Numbered from the stretch's first letter, positions 8,021 to 19,531 are shown. The stretch: DNA of 64,000 nt from Chloroflexota bacterium (GCA_017853275.1 JAFMJV010000005.1:1-64000), one strand, 5' to 3'. Numbers and translations are program-made. Notes: a model not told the origin generated them from the letters alone.

Positions 8021-10128
8021 GGCGCCGGGCTCTCGACCTCGTCGTCCACACCCGCCTCGCCGGGGACGAGCGGGGGCGGGGAGGAGATGCTCTCCGGGGC
8101 CGGGGTCTCCGTGACCACCGGCCGCACGTCCGGCCGGTACCAGACCTCGAGGGCGACCGGCTCCGACCAGTTCCCGGCCACATCGCGCCACTGGACCCAG
8201 AGCGTTCGCGGGCCGGGGTCGGCGGGCGGGACCGGGGTCGGCGACGGGGTGGGCACCGGGGTCGGCGTGGGGGATGGGATCGGCGATGGCGAGGGGGATG
8301 GCGAGGGGGAGGCGAGCGGGGCCGGCGAGCCCGATGGGAGCGGCGACCCCGAGGGCGCGGCGGAGGGCTCCGGGGAGCGGGGCCCGCGCGGGCGCGGCGT
8401 CCCGAGCGGATGGACCGGGTGGCCGGTGAGCGGGTCGATCGTGACCGACGAGGTCTCCGGGTAGGTCATCCCGTAGCGCAGCTCACCCGAGGGCTCGCGA
8501 TCGGGCGCCGGCGCGATACGCACATAGGCGAGCCCGGAGCCGCCGCGGTCCCGCGCCTCGAGCCGGAGACGGAGCTCCCCGCCCACGACCGGCAGGCCGT
8601 CCCGCTCGCCGTCCGTCCAGCCCGGGTCGATCCGGACCGAGCCCTCCGGGGCCTCCGGGTCCGTGGCGCCCCCGATCGTGTGGCGGATCGCGGACCACAT
8701 CTCCCCGCCGCTCCCCTGGTAGCCGAGCGCCCAGAAGCCGACGCCGCCGAGCTCCAGCTCCTGGGCGAAGCGGATCTTCGCGATCGTCGCGTCCACATCG
8801 TCGTACCAGAGCTGCCGCCAGGTGACCCGGCAGTCGGTGCAGCCCGGCTTGAGCGCGGGATAGAGGGTCCACGCGGAGGCCTCCACGGGGTCCCAGCGGC
8901 GCCCGCTCCGCTGCGCCTGGGCGACCGCGTCGCGGTAGAGGATCGTCACCGAATCGGGGGCTCCCTCGCCGCTCCGCGTGGACGACCGGGGGAGATCCGT
9001 GAAGGTGGACCAGACCCGCCCGTACCAGGGGAGGCCGAGGATCACGCGCCGGGGCGGGATCCGCTCCACGATCGCGCCGACCGTGCTCGCCAGGTCATCG
9101 CCCGGCTCCCCACCCGGCTTCCGGAGCGGCGCGTTCGACCCGGAGCGCGCGGAGGCGCCGGTGAGGAACTCGTAGCCCATGACGAAGACGGCGTCCGCGG
9201 CATCCTCCGCGGTGAGCGCCTCCAGGTCGTAGCCCACGGCGGAAGGCATCGCGTCGAAGGTGAGCTGATAGCGCGTGTCCACCGCGTTCATCGCCGCGCG
9301 CAGCTCCCGGACGAGCTGGGTGAACTCCTCGCTCACCTCCGCGGGCATCGGCTCGAAGTCGAGGTTCACGCCGTCCGCATCGCCCTCCCGGACGACCTCC
9401 ATGATCTCCGCCACGAGGCGGATCCGGTTCGCGGGGTTCTGGAGGAGGCGGATCGTCCGCCGCGTCTGGCCCTCCGTCCAGGAGAAGCGCTGGATCGTGA
9501 CCACGACCCGGATGCCACGCTCCCGGGCACGCGCGGCGAGCGAGCGCCACTCCTCGCTCGTCCAGCCGGCCCAGCCGCTCGTGGGGCGTCCGGCACCGTC
9601 CTCCCGGACGAGGGAGCCGCGCGAGCCGGCCTCGATCCCGAACCAGGCGAGGGTCGTGATCCGGTCGAGGTCGATCGAGTCGGCGTCCTCCAGCTCCCAC
9701 GAGGGGAGGAAGCCGTAGACCTCGGTCGGCGCCAGCGCACGGCGCCGCTCGGGACCCGGGGTGAGCGAGGGGGGCGGCACGGTGGGCCGCGGCGTGGGCG
9801 TGGGGGCGAGCGAGGCGGAGGGATCCGGGCTCGCGACGCCCGCCGCCGTCGCTCCGCCCTCGCCGGCCGGCGGGGGCGTGCCGGGGGCATCGGTCGCGGG
9901 CACGGCGGGCCGCTCCGTGGGGGCGGGGGTCCGGTCCGGGCGGCCGGTCCGCTCGGCGGGTGCCGTCGCGCCGGGCACGCCGGCGGTGGGATCGGGGGCC
10001 GCGGGCGGGGTGACCGAGACGCAGCCGGAGACGACGAGCGCGACGGAAAGCGCGATCAGGGCGGCCGGGACGCCGGTGCGACGCCGTGCGCCGGAGGCGC
10101 CGCGACGCTGCCGGGAGGCAGGCTCCAT
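8017..10128 (-). CDS. Glycoside hydrolase family 18 lipoprotein with Ser/Pro/Thr-rich linkers
   Basis: Lipobox LVVSGC; catalytic DGVNLDFE (DxxDxDxE-like); YQGSGGEMWSA. Confidence 0.85.
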   Translation of the reverse strand: MEPASRQRRGASGARRRTGVPAALIALSVALVVSGCVSVTPPAAPDPTAGVPGATAPAERTGRPDRTPAPTERPAVPATDAPGTPPPAGEGGATAAGVASPDPSASLAPTPTPRPTVPPPSLTPGPERRRALAPTEVYGFLPSWELEDADSIDLDRITTLAWFGIEAGSRGSLVREDGAGRPTSGWAGWTSEEWRSLAARARERGIRVVVTIQRFSWTEGQTRRTIRLLQNPANRIRLVAEIMEVVREGDADGVNLDFEPMPAEVSEEFTQLVRELRAAMNAVDTRYQLTFDAMPSAVGYDLEALTAEDAADAVFVMGYEFLTGASARSGSNAPLRKPGGEPGDDLASTVGAIVERIPPRRVILGLPWYGRVWSTFTDLPRSSTRSGEGAPDSVTILYRDAVAQAQRSGRRWDPVEASAWTLYPALKPGCTDCRVTWRQLWYDDVDATIAKIRFAQELELGGVGFWALGYQGSGGEMWSAIRHTIGGATDPEAPEGSVRIDPGWTDGERDGLPVVGGELRLRLEARDRGGSGLAYVRIAPAPDREPSGELRYGMTYPETSSVTIDPLTGHPVHPLGTPRPRGPRSPEPSAAPSGSPLPSGSPAPLASPSPSPSPSPIPSPTPTPVPTPSPTPVPPADPGPRTLWVQWRDVAGNWSEPVALEVWYRPDVRPVVTETPAPESISSPPPLVPGEAGVDDEVESPAP
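8220..8330. repeat. Degenerate short tandem repeat encoding PSPSPSPIPSPTPTPVPTPSPTP linker
   Basis: Repeating GGCGATGGCGAGGGGGATGGCGAGGG units inside the GH18 gene. Confidence 0.75.
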
Positions 10129-10295
10129 GCGGGGACCGTACACCGGATGGCGGGACCTGTCAGATGCGCGCACCGGTCGCGCACCGGCCTCTCCTTGCCT
10201 CCCGGGGTATCCTTGCCCCGCCGGAGGGCCGCGCACCGATCGTGACCCCTCCGCTCCCGGCACCGCCGGTGACCACCCCTCCGCACGAGGAGCCC

Positions 10296-12161
10296 GTGCG
10301 CCGAACCCTCCGCGCGGCGATCGTCGCGCTCCCATTCCTCCTCTCTGCCGTCCTCCCCGTCCGGGGCGCTTCCCCCGTGCTCACGGAGGGGTTCGAGAGC
10401 GGGATCGGGGCGTGGGCCGTGACGACGACCGGGACCGGCCTCGCGCGGGCGACGGCCGCCGCCGCCCGCTACGGCACGCGCGGCCTTCTCCTCCAGGCGA
10501 GCGCCGCGGATGAGGCGTGGGTGACGCGTGCGCTCACGGAGCGGCTGCGCCGCACGGTCGTCACCCTCTCGGTCCGGCGCGAACGGCCGGCGGGCGGGAC
10601 GCTCCTCGCGCTCCGGGACGGGGCGGAGGTCCGCGCCGCGCTCGTCGTGGACGCGGACGGGAAGCTGCGGGTCACGGCAGCGGGCGATGAAAGGACGCGC
10701 GTCCTCCAGCGGATCCCGGTGGACCGCTGGGTCACCCTCACCCTCACCCTCGACCCGGCGGAGGACCGCGTGGGACTCGCGCTCGGGTCCGGCAAGCCGG
10801 CCTGGGCCACGCTGCCGGGGGGTGCCGTGGAGGCGATCCGGCTCGGTGGCCCCGGAAGCGGCCTGCGGGCCCTCGCGCTCGACCGGCTCGTGGTCACCGG
10901 GGATCCGGTCGCCACCCCGAGCCCGAGCCCCACGCCGGAGCCCACCCCGGATCCCGTGGCGCGCTATCGCTTCACCGGACGCGGCTCGGACCACGGCGTC
11001 GGCCTCAGCCAGGCAGGGGCCTATGGTCGTGCCGAGGCGGGCCAGCTCTACCCCGAGATCCTCGCCCACTACTACCCCGGCACCACGCTCGAGGTCCGTC
11101 CCGGGTCGGCGGACCGGATCGTCCGCGTCCTCGTCCTGGACAACGAGCCGGTGAGCGCCCAGCGCCCCCTGATCGTGTGCGGCGTGGGCGGCCCCTGGAC
11201 GATCGCCGGGAGCGAGCTCACCTTCCCCCGCCAGGCCTGCGCCGCCTTCACCCCCGGCACGCCCGCCGAGGTCGTCGTCCGGAGCGAGACGGACGAGGAG
11301 CTCTACCGGGGCGAGGGAACGGACGTGATGATCGAGCCGGCCGGCCCCACGACCCTCCTGCGGGTCCCGGCGCGCAGCGAGGACCGGCTCCGCGGCTCCC
11401 TCCAGGTCCGGATGATGCCGGCCAAGGCGGACGTCATCGACCACCTCCCGGTCGACCTCTACCTGCGCGCGGTCGTCCCCCGCGAGATGTACACCGAGGC
11501 GCACATCGAGGCGCTCCGGACGCAGGCGGTCGCGGCTCGCTCGTACGTCATCCACCAGCTGAAGGGTCCGGAGGTCCACTGGGACGTCCATGACGACTCG
11601 CGCAACCAGGTCTACGGGGGCGTGGGCTCGGAGACCGCGCGCACGACCCTTGCGGTGACCTCCACGATCGGCGAGGTCCTCGTCTACGACGATCGGGTGG
11701 CGAACGCGATCTACCACGCCCAGGGCGGCTGGGCGACGGAGGACGCCCGGAACGTCTTCACCAGCTGGACCGGGGCGGTGGGCGTGGATATCCCCTACCT
11801 GCGCGGCTCCCCGGACCTGGACCCGGACGGGAACCCGTACGACGAGGGCGGCCCCTACGATTCGTGGGGGACGGACGGCTTCACCTGGGCCGAGCTCTCC
11901 CGGATCACCCAGCGCGATGCGCGGACGGACGTGGGCCCGCTCAAGGACCTCCTCCTCCTGGAGAAGAACCGCGGCGTCTCCGGACGACTCACGCGCGTCA
12001 CGCTCGTAGGGACGGACGGGACGCGGAAGACGGTGGCCGGCTGGTACTTCAAGTCCGTCTTCAACCGCCACACCACGAGCGACCGGCTCCTCCGCTCCAC
12101 GCTCTTCTTCCTCACCCCGATCCCGACCGCGACGGCGGCCCCCGCCCGGGAGGTCAGGTAA
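10296..12161 (+). CDS. SpoIID/LytB domain protein with N-terminal beta-sandwich module
   Basis: [48 protein letters not shown]; signal peptide from GTG 10296. Confidence 0.85.
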   Translation: MRRTLRAAIVALPFLLSAVLPVRGASPVLTEGFESGIGAWAVTTTGTGLARATAAAARYGTRGLLLQASAADEAWVTRALTERLRRTVVTLSVRRERPAGGTLLALRDGAEVRAALVVDADGKLRVTAAGDERTRVLQRIPVDRWVTLTLTLDPAEDRVGLALGSGKPAWATLPGGAVEAIRLGGPGSGLRALALDRLVVTGDPVATPSPSPTPEPTPDPVARYRFTGRGSDHGVGLSQAGAYGRAEAGQLYPEILAHYYPGTTLEVRPGSADRIVRVLVLDNEPVSAQRPLIVCGVGGPWTIAGSELTFPRQACAAFTPGTPAEVVVRSETDEELYRGEGTDVMIEPAGPTTLLRVPARSEDRLRGSLQVRMMPAKADVIDHLPVDLYLRAVVPREMYTEAHIEALRTQAVAARSYVIHQLKGPEVHWDVHDDSRNQVYGGVGSETARTTLAVTSTIGEVLVYDDRVANAIYHAQGGWATEDARNVFTSWTGAVGVDIPYLRGSPDLDPDGNPYDEGGPYDSWGTDGFTWAELSRITQRDARTDVGPLKDLLLLEKNRGVSGRLTRVTLVGTDGTRKTVAGWYFKSVFNRHTTSDRLLRSTLFFLTPIPTATAAPAREVR

Positions 12162-14463
12162 GGAGCCGGACCCGGCGGAGGCGGAGCGAGTTGAGGACGA
12201 CGCTCACGCTCGAGATCGCCATCGCCCCCGCGGCGAGCCCCGGGTCGAGGAGGATCCCCGCCACCGGGTAGAGGACGCCCATCGCGACGGGGATGAGGAC
12301 GACGTTGTAGGCGAAGGCCCAGAAGAGGTTCGCGCGGATCACCCCGAGCGTCCGGCCGGAGAGGTCGATCGCCGCGGCAGCCAGGCGCGGGTCGCCGCCC
12401 ACGAGCGTGATCTCCGAGGCCTCGATCGCGACATCCGCGCCGGTCCCGATCGCGATCCCCACGTCCGCCTGGGCGAGCGCCGGGGCATCGTTGATCCCGT
12501 CCCCGACCATCGCCACGCGCCGTCCGGCCGCCTGGAGCCCGGCCACGACCGCCTGCTTCCCGCCCGGGGCGACCTCGGCATCGATCTCCGTGATCCCCGT
12601 CTCCCGCGCGACCACCTCGGCCGCGGCCCGGAGGTCCCCCGTGATGAGGCGGACGGCGATCCCCCGCGCCCGGAGCCGGCGGACCGCCTCCGCGGCCTCG
12701 GGGCGGACCGGATCGCCGATCGCGATGAGGCCCGCCGGACGCCCGTCGATCGCGACGAGGACCGGGGTCCGGCCGGCGGACGCGGCCGCGCCGAGCGCGG
12801 GCTCGAGCGGGGTGAGGTCGATCCCTGCCTCCACGAGGAGCCGGCGGTTGCCGGCAAGGAGCGCACGCCCCTCGACCCGTGCGCGCACCCCGGCACCCAC
12901 CTCGCTGTGGAACTCCTCCGCGGCGGGGAGGGCAAGGTCGCGTGCCGCGGCGGCGGCGAGGATCGCGGCGGCGAGCGGGTGGACCGACCCCTGCTCCGCT
13001 GCGGCCGCAAGCCGGAGGAGGGTCTCGGCGTCCGTCCCGGCCACGACCTCGATCGCCTCCACGACCGGGCGGCCGGCCGTGAGCGTGCCCGTCTTGTCGA
13101 AGCAGACCGTGTCCACGCGCCCGGCCGCCTCGAGCGCCGCGCCTCCGCGGATGAGGATCCCGGCCTCGGCACCTCGCCCGGTCCCCACGATGATCGCGGT
13201 GGGGGTCGCGAGGCCCATCGCGCAGGGGCAGGCGATGACGAGGACGGTGATCGCGGCGGAGAGCGCCCACGGGAGAGCCGGGGCCGGCCCGAGGGCGAGC
13301 CAGACGAGGAAGGTGATCGCCGCCACCCCAAGGACGAGCGGGACGAAGCGCGCGCTCACCTGGTCCGCGAGGCGGGCGATCGGAGCGCGCGATCCCTGCG
13401 CCGCCTCGACCATCCGGACGATCTGGGCGAGGACGGTCTCGCTCCCCACGCGGGTGGCGCGGAAGGTGAAGGAGCCGGTGGTGTTCAGGGTCGCGCCGAT
13501 CACCTCGTCGCCGGGACCCTTGGCCACGGGGAGCGGCTCCCCGGTGAGCATCGATTCGTCGACCGCCGAGGCGCCATCCACGACGACCCCGTCCGTGGGG
13601 ACCCGCTCGCCCGCCCGGACACGGATCCGGTCGCCGGCGCGCAGCTCGGCCACCGGGACCTCGCGCTCCCCGGCTTCCGTGAGGACGCGGGCGGTCCGCG
13701 CCGCGAGGCCGGCGAGGGCACGGATCGCGCCGGAGGTCCGCCGGCGGGCGCGGAGCTCGAGGTAGCGCCCGGCGAGGACGAGCCCCACGATGACCGCCGA
13801 GCTGTCGAACCAGGTGACCGGCTCGATCCCGGCCGCCATCAGCGCGTGGGGCCAGGTCGTCACGAAGGCGCTGTAGCCCCACGCGGCGAGGGTGCCGATC
13901 GCGACGAGGGTCTCCATCGTCACGCTCCGGTGGCGGGCCGCGGAGGCCGCACGCCGGAGGATCACCCCGCCCGCCCAGAACTGGACGAAGGTCGCGGGCC
14001 AGAGGGCGATCGCGTTCACCTCCTCCATCGCGAGGCCGGTGACCGCGGTCGTGAGCATGAGCGCCATGATCCCGGCGCCGATCGCGACCGCGACGACCGC
14101 CCGGATCGCGAGATCGCGCAGCTCGGCATCCCGGAGCCGGTCCTCCGCCTCCGCCGCGGCTGAAGGATCGGTCTCGCCCGCCGTCACCGCCGGCTCCGGC
14201 CGCACCGCGTAGCCCGCGGCCTCCACCGCGTGGACGAGCTCCGCGCGTCCCGCGACGGCCGGGTCGACCTGCACGGTGGCGCGCTCGGTGGCGAGGTTGA
14301 CGGAGGCGTCCGTGACCCCGTCCGTACGGCGCAGGAAGCGCTCGATCCGGTTGACGCAGGAGGCACAGGTCATCCCCTCGATCGGGAGGACGATCTCGAT
14401 CGGGGCCGCCGCCACGGGCGGGGTGGAGAGGTCGCGGCCGGGCCGCGCGTCGTGCTCGCTCAT
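12154..14463 (-). CDS. copA: Copper-translocating P-type ATPase
   Basis: HMA domain [27 protein letters not shown]. Confidence 0.95.
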   Translation of the reverse strand: MSEHDARPGRDLSTPPVAAAPIEIVLPIEGMTCASCVNRIERFLRRTDGVTDASVNLATERATVQVDPAVAGRAELVHAVEAAGYAVRPEPAVTAGETDPSAAAEAEDRLRDAELRDLAIRAVVAVAIGAGIMALMLTTAVTGLAMEEVNAIALWPATFVQFWAGGVILRRAASAARHRSVTMETLVAIGTLAAWGYSAFVTTWPHALMAAGIEPVTWFDSSAVIVGLVLAGRYLELRARRRTSGAIRALAGLAARTARVLTEAGEREVPVAELRAGDRIRVRAGERVPTDGVVVDGASAVDESMLTGEPLPVAKGPGDEVIGATLNTTGSFTFRATRVGSETVLAQIVRMVEAAQGSRAPIARLADQVSARFVPLVLGVAAITFLVWLALGPAPALPWALSAAITVLVIACPCAMGLATPTAIIVGTGRGAEAGILIRGGAALEAAGRVDTVCFDKTGTLTAGRPVVEAIEVVAGTDAETLLRLAAAAEQGSVHPLAAAILAAAAARDLALPAAEEFHSEVGAGVRARVEGRALLAGNRRLLVEAGIDLTPLEPALGAAASAGRTPVLVAIDGRPAGLIAIGDPVRPEAAEAVRRLRARGIAVRLITGDLRAAAEVVARETGITEIDAEVAPGGKQAVVAGLQAAGRRVAMVGDGINDAPALAQADVGIAIGTGADVAIEASEITLVGGDPRLAAAAIDLSGRTLGVIRANLFWAFAYNVVLIPVAMGVLYPVAGILLDPGLAAGAMAISSVSVVLNSLRLRRVRLLT

Positions 14464-14512
14464 GCGGGTCTCCCCGCAGGATACCCCCGGTCCGTCCGGA
14501 GGCCGGTGGAGC

Positions 14513-14884
14513 TCAGCGGCCGACCGGGCGCATCGGGTAGACGCCGACGACGACGCGGACCTCCGGGTCGAACGAGGTCTCGATGCCGACGTCGCCCTGG
14601 CGGAGGAGCTCGCCGAGGAAGCCCGCCTCACGGGGCGGGAGACCGACCCAGAGGGTGCCGTCCGGGGTGGGGATCGGGGTCACGTCATCCGGACCACCGC
14701 CGAGGTCGAACCGCCGGCGCAGCTCATGGAGCGGCAGGTACGAGCGCGAGCGGATGAAGCGCCGGAGCTGCGCCTGGGTGCAGCGGCTGCGGTCCTCGCC
14801 GCCGGGCGGGCGGCCCGCCGGGGCGGCGTCGACCGCCTCGTCCTCCCCGGCGGGAGGGCGGGGGCGTCCGGGGGGTGGGGCCAT
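14513..14884 (-). CDS. Conserved hypothetical protein (123 aa)
   Basis: Coding-like frame; [18 protein letters not shown]. Confidence 0.6.
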   Translation of the reverse strand: MAPPPGRPRPPAGEDEAVDAAPAGRPPGGEDRSRCTQAQLRRFIRSRSYLPLHELRRRFDLGGGPDDVTPIPTPDGTLWVGLPPREAGFLGELLRQGDVGIETSFDPEVRVVVGVYPMRPVGR

Positions 14885-14976
14885 CTCGTCTCGCTCCCTG
14901 GCGGTCCCGGATCCGGGGCGGGCGCCCGCGGTCCGGCTGGGTGAGCGGATGATACCGGGGGCGGCGGCGGGGCCGG

Positions 14977-16119
14977 TCAGATGCCCCGGACGACGACGAG
15001 CCCGCGCTCCGCCTGGTTCAGCGATTCCCCACCGCTCTCCGTGCAGCGGACCTGGTCCTCGATGCGCACGCCGTAGCGGCCCTCGAGGTAGACCCCGGGC
15101 TCCACGCTGAAGGTGTTCCCCGGCACGAGGAGCGCCTCGTTCCCCTCCACGACGTAGGGGTCCTCGTGGACCTCCAGGCCGATCCCGTGGCCGAGGCGGT
15201 GGAAGAAGTCCGGGCCGTGCCCGGCGGCCTCGATGACGTCCCGCGCCGCGCGGTCCAGGGAGGCGAAGCTGACCCCCGGCCGGACGGCAGCGCGGCCTGC
15301 CGCCTGCGCCTCCTGGACGATCGCGTGGATGCGCCGGAAGGCGTCGTCCGGACCGACGTCCTCGGCGCCGCTGACCCACGCGGTCCGGGTGATGTCCGAG
15401 CAGTAGCCGAGCCGGCGGCCACCGATATCGAGGAGGAGGGGCTCGCCGGCGCGGATCACGCGCTCCGAGGCGTCGTGATGCGGGGAGGCGGAGGCCGGCC
15501 CACCTGCCACGATCCAGAACTCCGCGGTGTCGTGGCCCTCCGCGATCAGGCGGTCGCGCACCTCGCGCGCGACGTCCGCCTCGGTCCGGCCGACGAGACG
15601 TCCCCGGAGGAGCCCCTCCACCGTCCGGTCCGCCGCACCGGCCGCGGCGCGGAGGAGCGCGAGCTCCTCCGCGTCCTTCACCTGGCGGAGCGGCGAGAGG
15701 ACACCCGTGGCGAGGAGCCAGCCGGCCGCCGGCAGGGCGGCCTGGAGGCGGAGGAGGAAGGCCGCCTTCAGGGCATCCGAGACGAGGAGCCGGCCGCCGG
15801 CCGGACCGAGACGGGCGGTGACGCGCGCGATCGGGTCCTCCGTCTCCTGCCACGGGATGAGCTCCACGAGGCCGGCCGCGGGACCGGGCGCCGCCATCGC
15901 CGCCCCCACCTCCAGGCGGGGGAGGATGAGCGCGGGGCGGCCGGAGGCCGGGATGACGAGGAGGGTGAGGCGCTCATGGCCGCGGGCCGGGTAGCCGATC
16001 AGCCACTCCAGCTCCGGCCCCACCCCGATGAGGAGCGCCGCGTGCCCCGCGGAGGCGAGCGCCTCGCGAGCCCGTCCGATCCGCTCCTCGTAGCGGGCCG
16101 CCGTGATCCCCTCGCTCAT
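14977..16119 (-). CDS. M24-family Xaa-Pro peptidase
   Basis: LLLDIGGRRLGYCSDITRT, GHGIGLEVHEDPYV, IEDQVRCTE. Confidence 0.93.
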   Translation of the reverse strand: MSEGITAARYEERIGRAREALASAGHAALLIGVGPELEWLIGYPARGHERLTLLVIPASGRPALILPRLEVGAAMAAPGPAAGLVELIPWQETEDPIARVTARLGPAGGRLLVSDALKAAFLLRLQAALPAAGWLLATGVLSPLRQVKDAEELALLRAAAGAADRTVEGLLRGRLVGRTEADVAREVRDRLIAEGHDTAEFWIVAGGPASASPHHDASERVIRAGEPLLLDIGGRRLGYCSDITRTAWVSGAEDVGPDDAFRRIHAIVQEAQAAGRAAVRPGVSFASLDRAARDVIEAAGHGPDFFHRLGHGIGLEVHEDPYVVEGNEALLVPGNTFSVEPGVYLEGRYGVRIEDQVRCTESGGESLNQAERGLVVVRGI

Positions 16120-16505
16120 CCTTCGTTCCCCCTCCGCTGAAGCCAGTCCCGCACGATCGTCCCGCCCTCCCGATGGAAGCGGTTGTAGGAGTAGACGCGC
16201 TCCGCTCCGGCCGCCCGGGCCGCGGCGCGCGCGGCGGCATCGTCATGCTCGGCGACGGCGATCACCGGCAGCCCGGCGCCGGCGAGCCGACCGATCGCGG
16301 CCGCCGCATCCACGCGACGGGCGAAGAGGTCCACCACGGCGCCGGCGAGCGGGTCGCCATCCTGCCCACCGCCCGCGAGAAGCTCGTCCAGGGCGGCACC
16401 GGTCGAGATCCGGACGGGCCGGGCATCCGCCTGCCGCACCGCCTCCACGATCCGGCTCGCCCAGATGAGGTCCTCGGCGACGACCGCGACGGCGGGGAGG
16501 CTCAT
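16116..16505 (-). CDS. Small receiver-like/hypothetical protein
   Basis: ATGA overlap with M24 gene; alternating beta/alpha pattern, receiver phospho-Asp not clear. Confidence 0.6.
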   Translation of the reverse strand: MSLPAVAVVAEDLIWASRIVEAVRQADARPVRISTGAALDELLAGGGQDGDPLAGAVVDLFARRVDAAAAIGRLAGAGLPVIAVAEHDDAAARAAARAAGAERVYSYNRFHREGGTIVRDWLQRRGNEG

Positions 16506-16524
16506 CCGCGGGGTGCCGGACGGG

Positions 16525-17544
16525 TCAGGAGACCGTCCAGGTCTCCCCGGCGAGGAGGAGCTTGCCCAGGTCGCCCGGGCCACGCTTCGCGAGGGCCTCG
16601 GCCATCTGCGCCTCGATGAGCGCGTCATGGGTGGGTGCCTGGACCCGGCGGAGGACCCCCACCGGGACCGGGAAGTCCGGGTAGGTCAGCCGGGAGAGGA
16701 TGTAGGCGAGGGTCGGGTCCGCCGCGGTCTCGTCGTGGACGAGGAGGTCCGCCACGGACCACTCCTTGCCCAGCTCCACCACGACCGGCCGCAGCCCGTC
16801 CAGGCGGATCCCCTTGTCCCGCTCCTTCCCGAAGACGAGCGGCTCCCCATGCCGGAGGACGAGCATCCGGTCCTCGCGGACGTCCTTCGCCGTGAAGGGG
16901 GCGAAGGTGTCGTCGTTGAAGATCACGCAGTTCTGGAGGACCTCCACGAAGGCCGAGCCCCGGTGGTGGCCGGCCGCGAGGAGCGTCTCCTGCATATGCG
17001 CGGTGTCCGTATCCACGGAGCGGGCGACGAAGGTCGCCTCCGCGGTGAGCGCGACGGAGAGCGGGACGATCGGACGATCCACCGTCCCCTGGGGGGTGGA
17101 CTTCGTCTTCTTGCCGATCTCCGAGGTGGGGGACGCCTGGCCCTTGGTGAGGCCGTAGATCTGGTTGTTGAACATGATCAGGCGGATATCCACGTTCCGG
17201 CGCATCGCGTGGATGACGTGGTTGCCGCCGATGGAGAGCGCGTCCCCGTCCCCGGTGATCACCCAGACCATGAGGTCCGGCCGGGCGGCCTTGAGCCCGG
17301 TGGCGATCGTGGGGGCGCGGCCGTGGATCGTGTGGAAGCCGTAGGTGGCCATGTAGTACGGGAGCCGGCCGGAGCAGCCGATCCCGGAGATGAAGACGAT
17401 CTTCTCGCGCGGGACGCCGAAGTCCGGCATCGTCTTCTGCGTCTGGGCGAGGATCGAGTAGTCCCCGCAGCCGGGGCACCAGCGGACCTCCTGGTCCGAC
17501 ACGAAGTCCTTGCGGGTGAGGACGGGAAGGGTCTCGGCGGTCAC
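16525..17544 (-). CDS. korB: 2-oxoacid:ferredoxin oxidoreductase subunit beta
   Basis: WCPGCGDYSILAQTQKT, TPP motif GDGDALSIGGNH; GTG start. Confidence 0.95.
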   Translation of the reverse strand: MTAETLPVLTRKDFVSDQEVRWCPGCGDYSILAQTQKTMPDFGVPREKIVFISGIGCSGRLPYYMATYGFHTIHGRAPTIATGLKAARPDLMVWVITGDGDALSIGGNHVIHAMRRNVDIRLIMFNNQIYGLTKGQASPTSEIGKKTKSTPQGTVDRPIVPLSVALTAEATFVARSVDTDTAHMQETLLAAGHHRGSAFVEVLQNCVIFNDDTFAPFTAKDVREDRMLVLRHGEPLVFGKERDKGIRLDGLRPVVVELGKEWSVADLLVHDETAADPTLAYILSRLTYPDFPVPVGVLRRVQAPTHDALIEAQMAEALAKRGPGDLGKLLLAGETWTVS

Positions 17545-19409
17545 TGGGCGGCTCCCTCGGTGAGGAGAAGGCGGGCGGCCTCCTCGATCTCCGCGATCCG
17601 GTAGGGCTTCCCGCGGACCTTGTTCAGGCCCACGGCGTCCACGAGGTAGCGGGCCCGGATGAGAAGCCGGAGCTGCCCCATGTTCACCTCCGGCATGAGG
17701 ACCCGGCGGTACGCGCCGAGGACCTCGCCGGTGTTGCGCGGGAACGGGTTGAGGTGGCGCAGGTGGGCGTGGGCCACGGCGTGACCCTCGGCCTGGAGGC
17801 GCTCCACGGCGGAGCGGATCGCCCCGTAGGTGGAGCCCCAGCCGAGGATGAGGAGGTCGCCGCGGGAGGGCCCGTAGACCTGGAGGTCCGGGATGTCGTT
17901 CGCGATGTTCGCGATCTTCTGATGGCGCAGCTGCGTCATCCGGTGGTGGTTCTCCGGGTCGTAGCTGATGTTGCCCGAGAGGTCCGCCTTCTCCAGGCCA
18001 CCGATCCGGTGCTCCAGGCCCGGGGTGCCGGGGACGGCCCACGGGCGGGCGAGCGTCTCCGGGTCGCGCCGGTAGGGCCGGAAGGTCTCCCGGTCCGTCC
18101 AGCCCTCCACGGCGATGCTCGGCAGGTCCGCCACGGAGGGGACCTTCCACGGCTCCGAGCCGGTGGCAAGGAACCCGTCCGAGAGGTAGGCGACGGGCGT
18201 CATGTAGCGGAGGGCGATCCGCCACGCCTCGATCGCGTAGTCGAAGCACTCGGCGGGGGTGGCGGGCGCCACGATCGCGATCGGGGCGTCGCCGTTCCGG
18301 CCGTGCATCAGCTGGAGGAGGTCCGACTGCTCGACCTTCGTGGGCATCCCCGTGGAGGGGCCGGCGCGCTGGACGTCGATGACGACGAGCGGCAGCTCCA
18401 CCATGACCGCGAGGCCCATCGCCTCGGTCTTCAGCGCGATCCCCGGGCCGGAGGTGGAGGTGAGCCCCATCGAGCCACCGTAGGCGGCGCCGATCGCGGC
18501 GCCGATCGCGGCGATCTCGTCCTCGGCCTGGAAGGTCTTCACGCCGAAGTGCTTGTAGGTGGAGAGCTGGTGGAGGATGTCGCTCGCGGGGGTGATCGGG
18601 TAGCTGGCGAGGAACATCTGCCGCCCGGCGAGCTGCGCCGCCGCCACGAGCCCGAGCGCGGTCGCCTCGTTCCCCGTCACGTTCCGGTAGGTCCCGGGCG
18701 GGAGGGAGGCGCGCTTGACGCGGTAGTGGGTGTGGAAGATCTCCGTGGTCTCGCCGAAGGCATAGCCCGCCTTCAGCGCGCGGGCGTTCGCCTCGGCGAT
18801 GACCGGCTTGGACGAGAACTTCTCCTCGATCCAGCGCAGCGTGGGCTCCATGCTCCGCTCGTAGAGCCAGAACATCAGGCCGAGGGCGAAGAAGTTCTTC
18901 GTGAGGTCGACCTGCTTGCTCGTCATCGCGAGCCCGTCCAGGGCCCGGGCGTTGAGCGTGGAGATCGGGATCTCGAAGAGGTTCCAGTCCTTCAGCGAGC
19001 CGTCCGAGAGCGGGTTCTCCGCATAGCCGGCCTTCTGGAGGTTGTTCGCCGTGAAGGCGTCCGCGTTGACGATCAGCGCGCCGCCGGGCGGCAGATCGGC
19101 GAGGTTCGTGCGCAGCGCGGCCGGGTTCATCGCCACGAGGACATCCGGGGCGTCGCCCGGGGTGTGGATGTCGTTGGAGGAGAAGCTGATCTGGAAGCCG
19201 GAGACCCCGGGGAGGGAGCCGGCGGGAGCGCGGATCTCGGCCGGGAAGTCCGGCAGGGTCGCGATGTCGTTGCCGAAGGCGGCCGTGGTCCGGGTGAACT
19301 GCGTCCCCGTCAGCTGCATCCCATCGCCGGAATCACCGGCGAAGCGGATCGTGACCCGGTCCAGCTCCTGGACCTGCGGCCGCGGCTCGGCCGTGCTCTG
19401 CGTCGTCAC
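17541..19409 (-). CDS. korA: 2-oxoacid:ferredoxin oxidoreductase subunit alpha (gamma-alpha fusion)
   Basis: RFAGDSGDGMQLTG gamma domain then YPITPASDILHQL alpha domain; GTGA overlap with korB. Confidence 0.95.
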   Translation of the reverse strand: MTTQSTAEPRPQVQELDRVTIRFAGDSGDGMQLTGTQFTRTTAAFGNDIATLPDFPAEIRAPAGSLPGVSGFQISFSSNDIHTPGDAPDVLVAMNPAALRTNLADLPPGGALIVNADAFTANNLQKAGYAENPLSDGSLKDWNLFEIPISTLNARALDGLAMTSKQVDLTKNFFALGLMFWLYERSMEPTLRWIEEKFSSKPVIAEANARALKAGYAFGETTEIFHTHYRVKRASLPPGTYRNVTGNEATALGLVAAAQLAGRQMFLASYPITPASDILHQLSTYKHFGVKTFQAEDEIAAIGAAIGAAYGGSMGLTSTSGPGIALKTEAMGLAVMVELPLVVIDVQRAGPSTGMPTKVEQSDLLQLMHGRNGDAPIAIVAPATPAECFDYAIEAWRIALRYMTPVAYLSDGFLATGSEPWKVPSVADLPSIAVEGWTDRETFRPYRRDPETLARPWAVPGTPGLEHRIGGLEKADLSGNISYDPENHHRMTQLRHQKIANIANDIPDLQVYGPSRGDLLILGWGSTYGAIRSAVERLQAEGHAVAHAHLRHLNPFPRNTGEVLGAYRRVLMPEVNMGQLRLLIRARYLVDAVGLNKVRGKPYRIAEIEEAARLLLTEGAAQ

Positions 19410-19492
19410 GCGCCCACGCGCTCCTTCTGCTGCGGTGTGGACCTCCCCGCATATCGTACGACCTGCGGGGAGGAGTGGGTGGGCGACCCGCG

Positions 19493-19520
19493 CGGCCGGC
19501 GCCCTCGCGGACGCCGGCCG
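19493..19520. terminator. GC-rich hairpin between the riboswitch ABC operon and korA
   Basis: CGGCCGGCG...CGCCGGCCG, 10-nt loop, no U tract. Confidence 0.45.
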
Positions 19521-19531
19521 GCGGGCGGAGG

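Noticed and set aside
8220-8330. Possible CRISPR-like or minisatellite array
   Set aside because: Lies in frame inside the GH18 gene and encodes a Pro/Ser/Thr linker; units are short and degenerate with no spacers.
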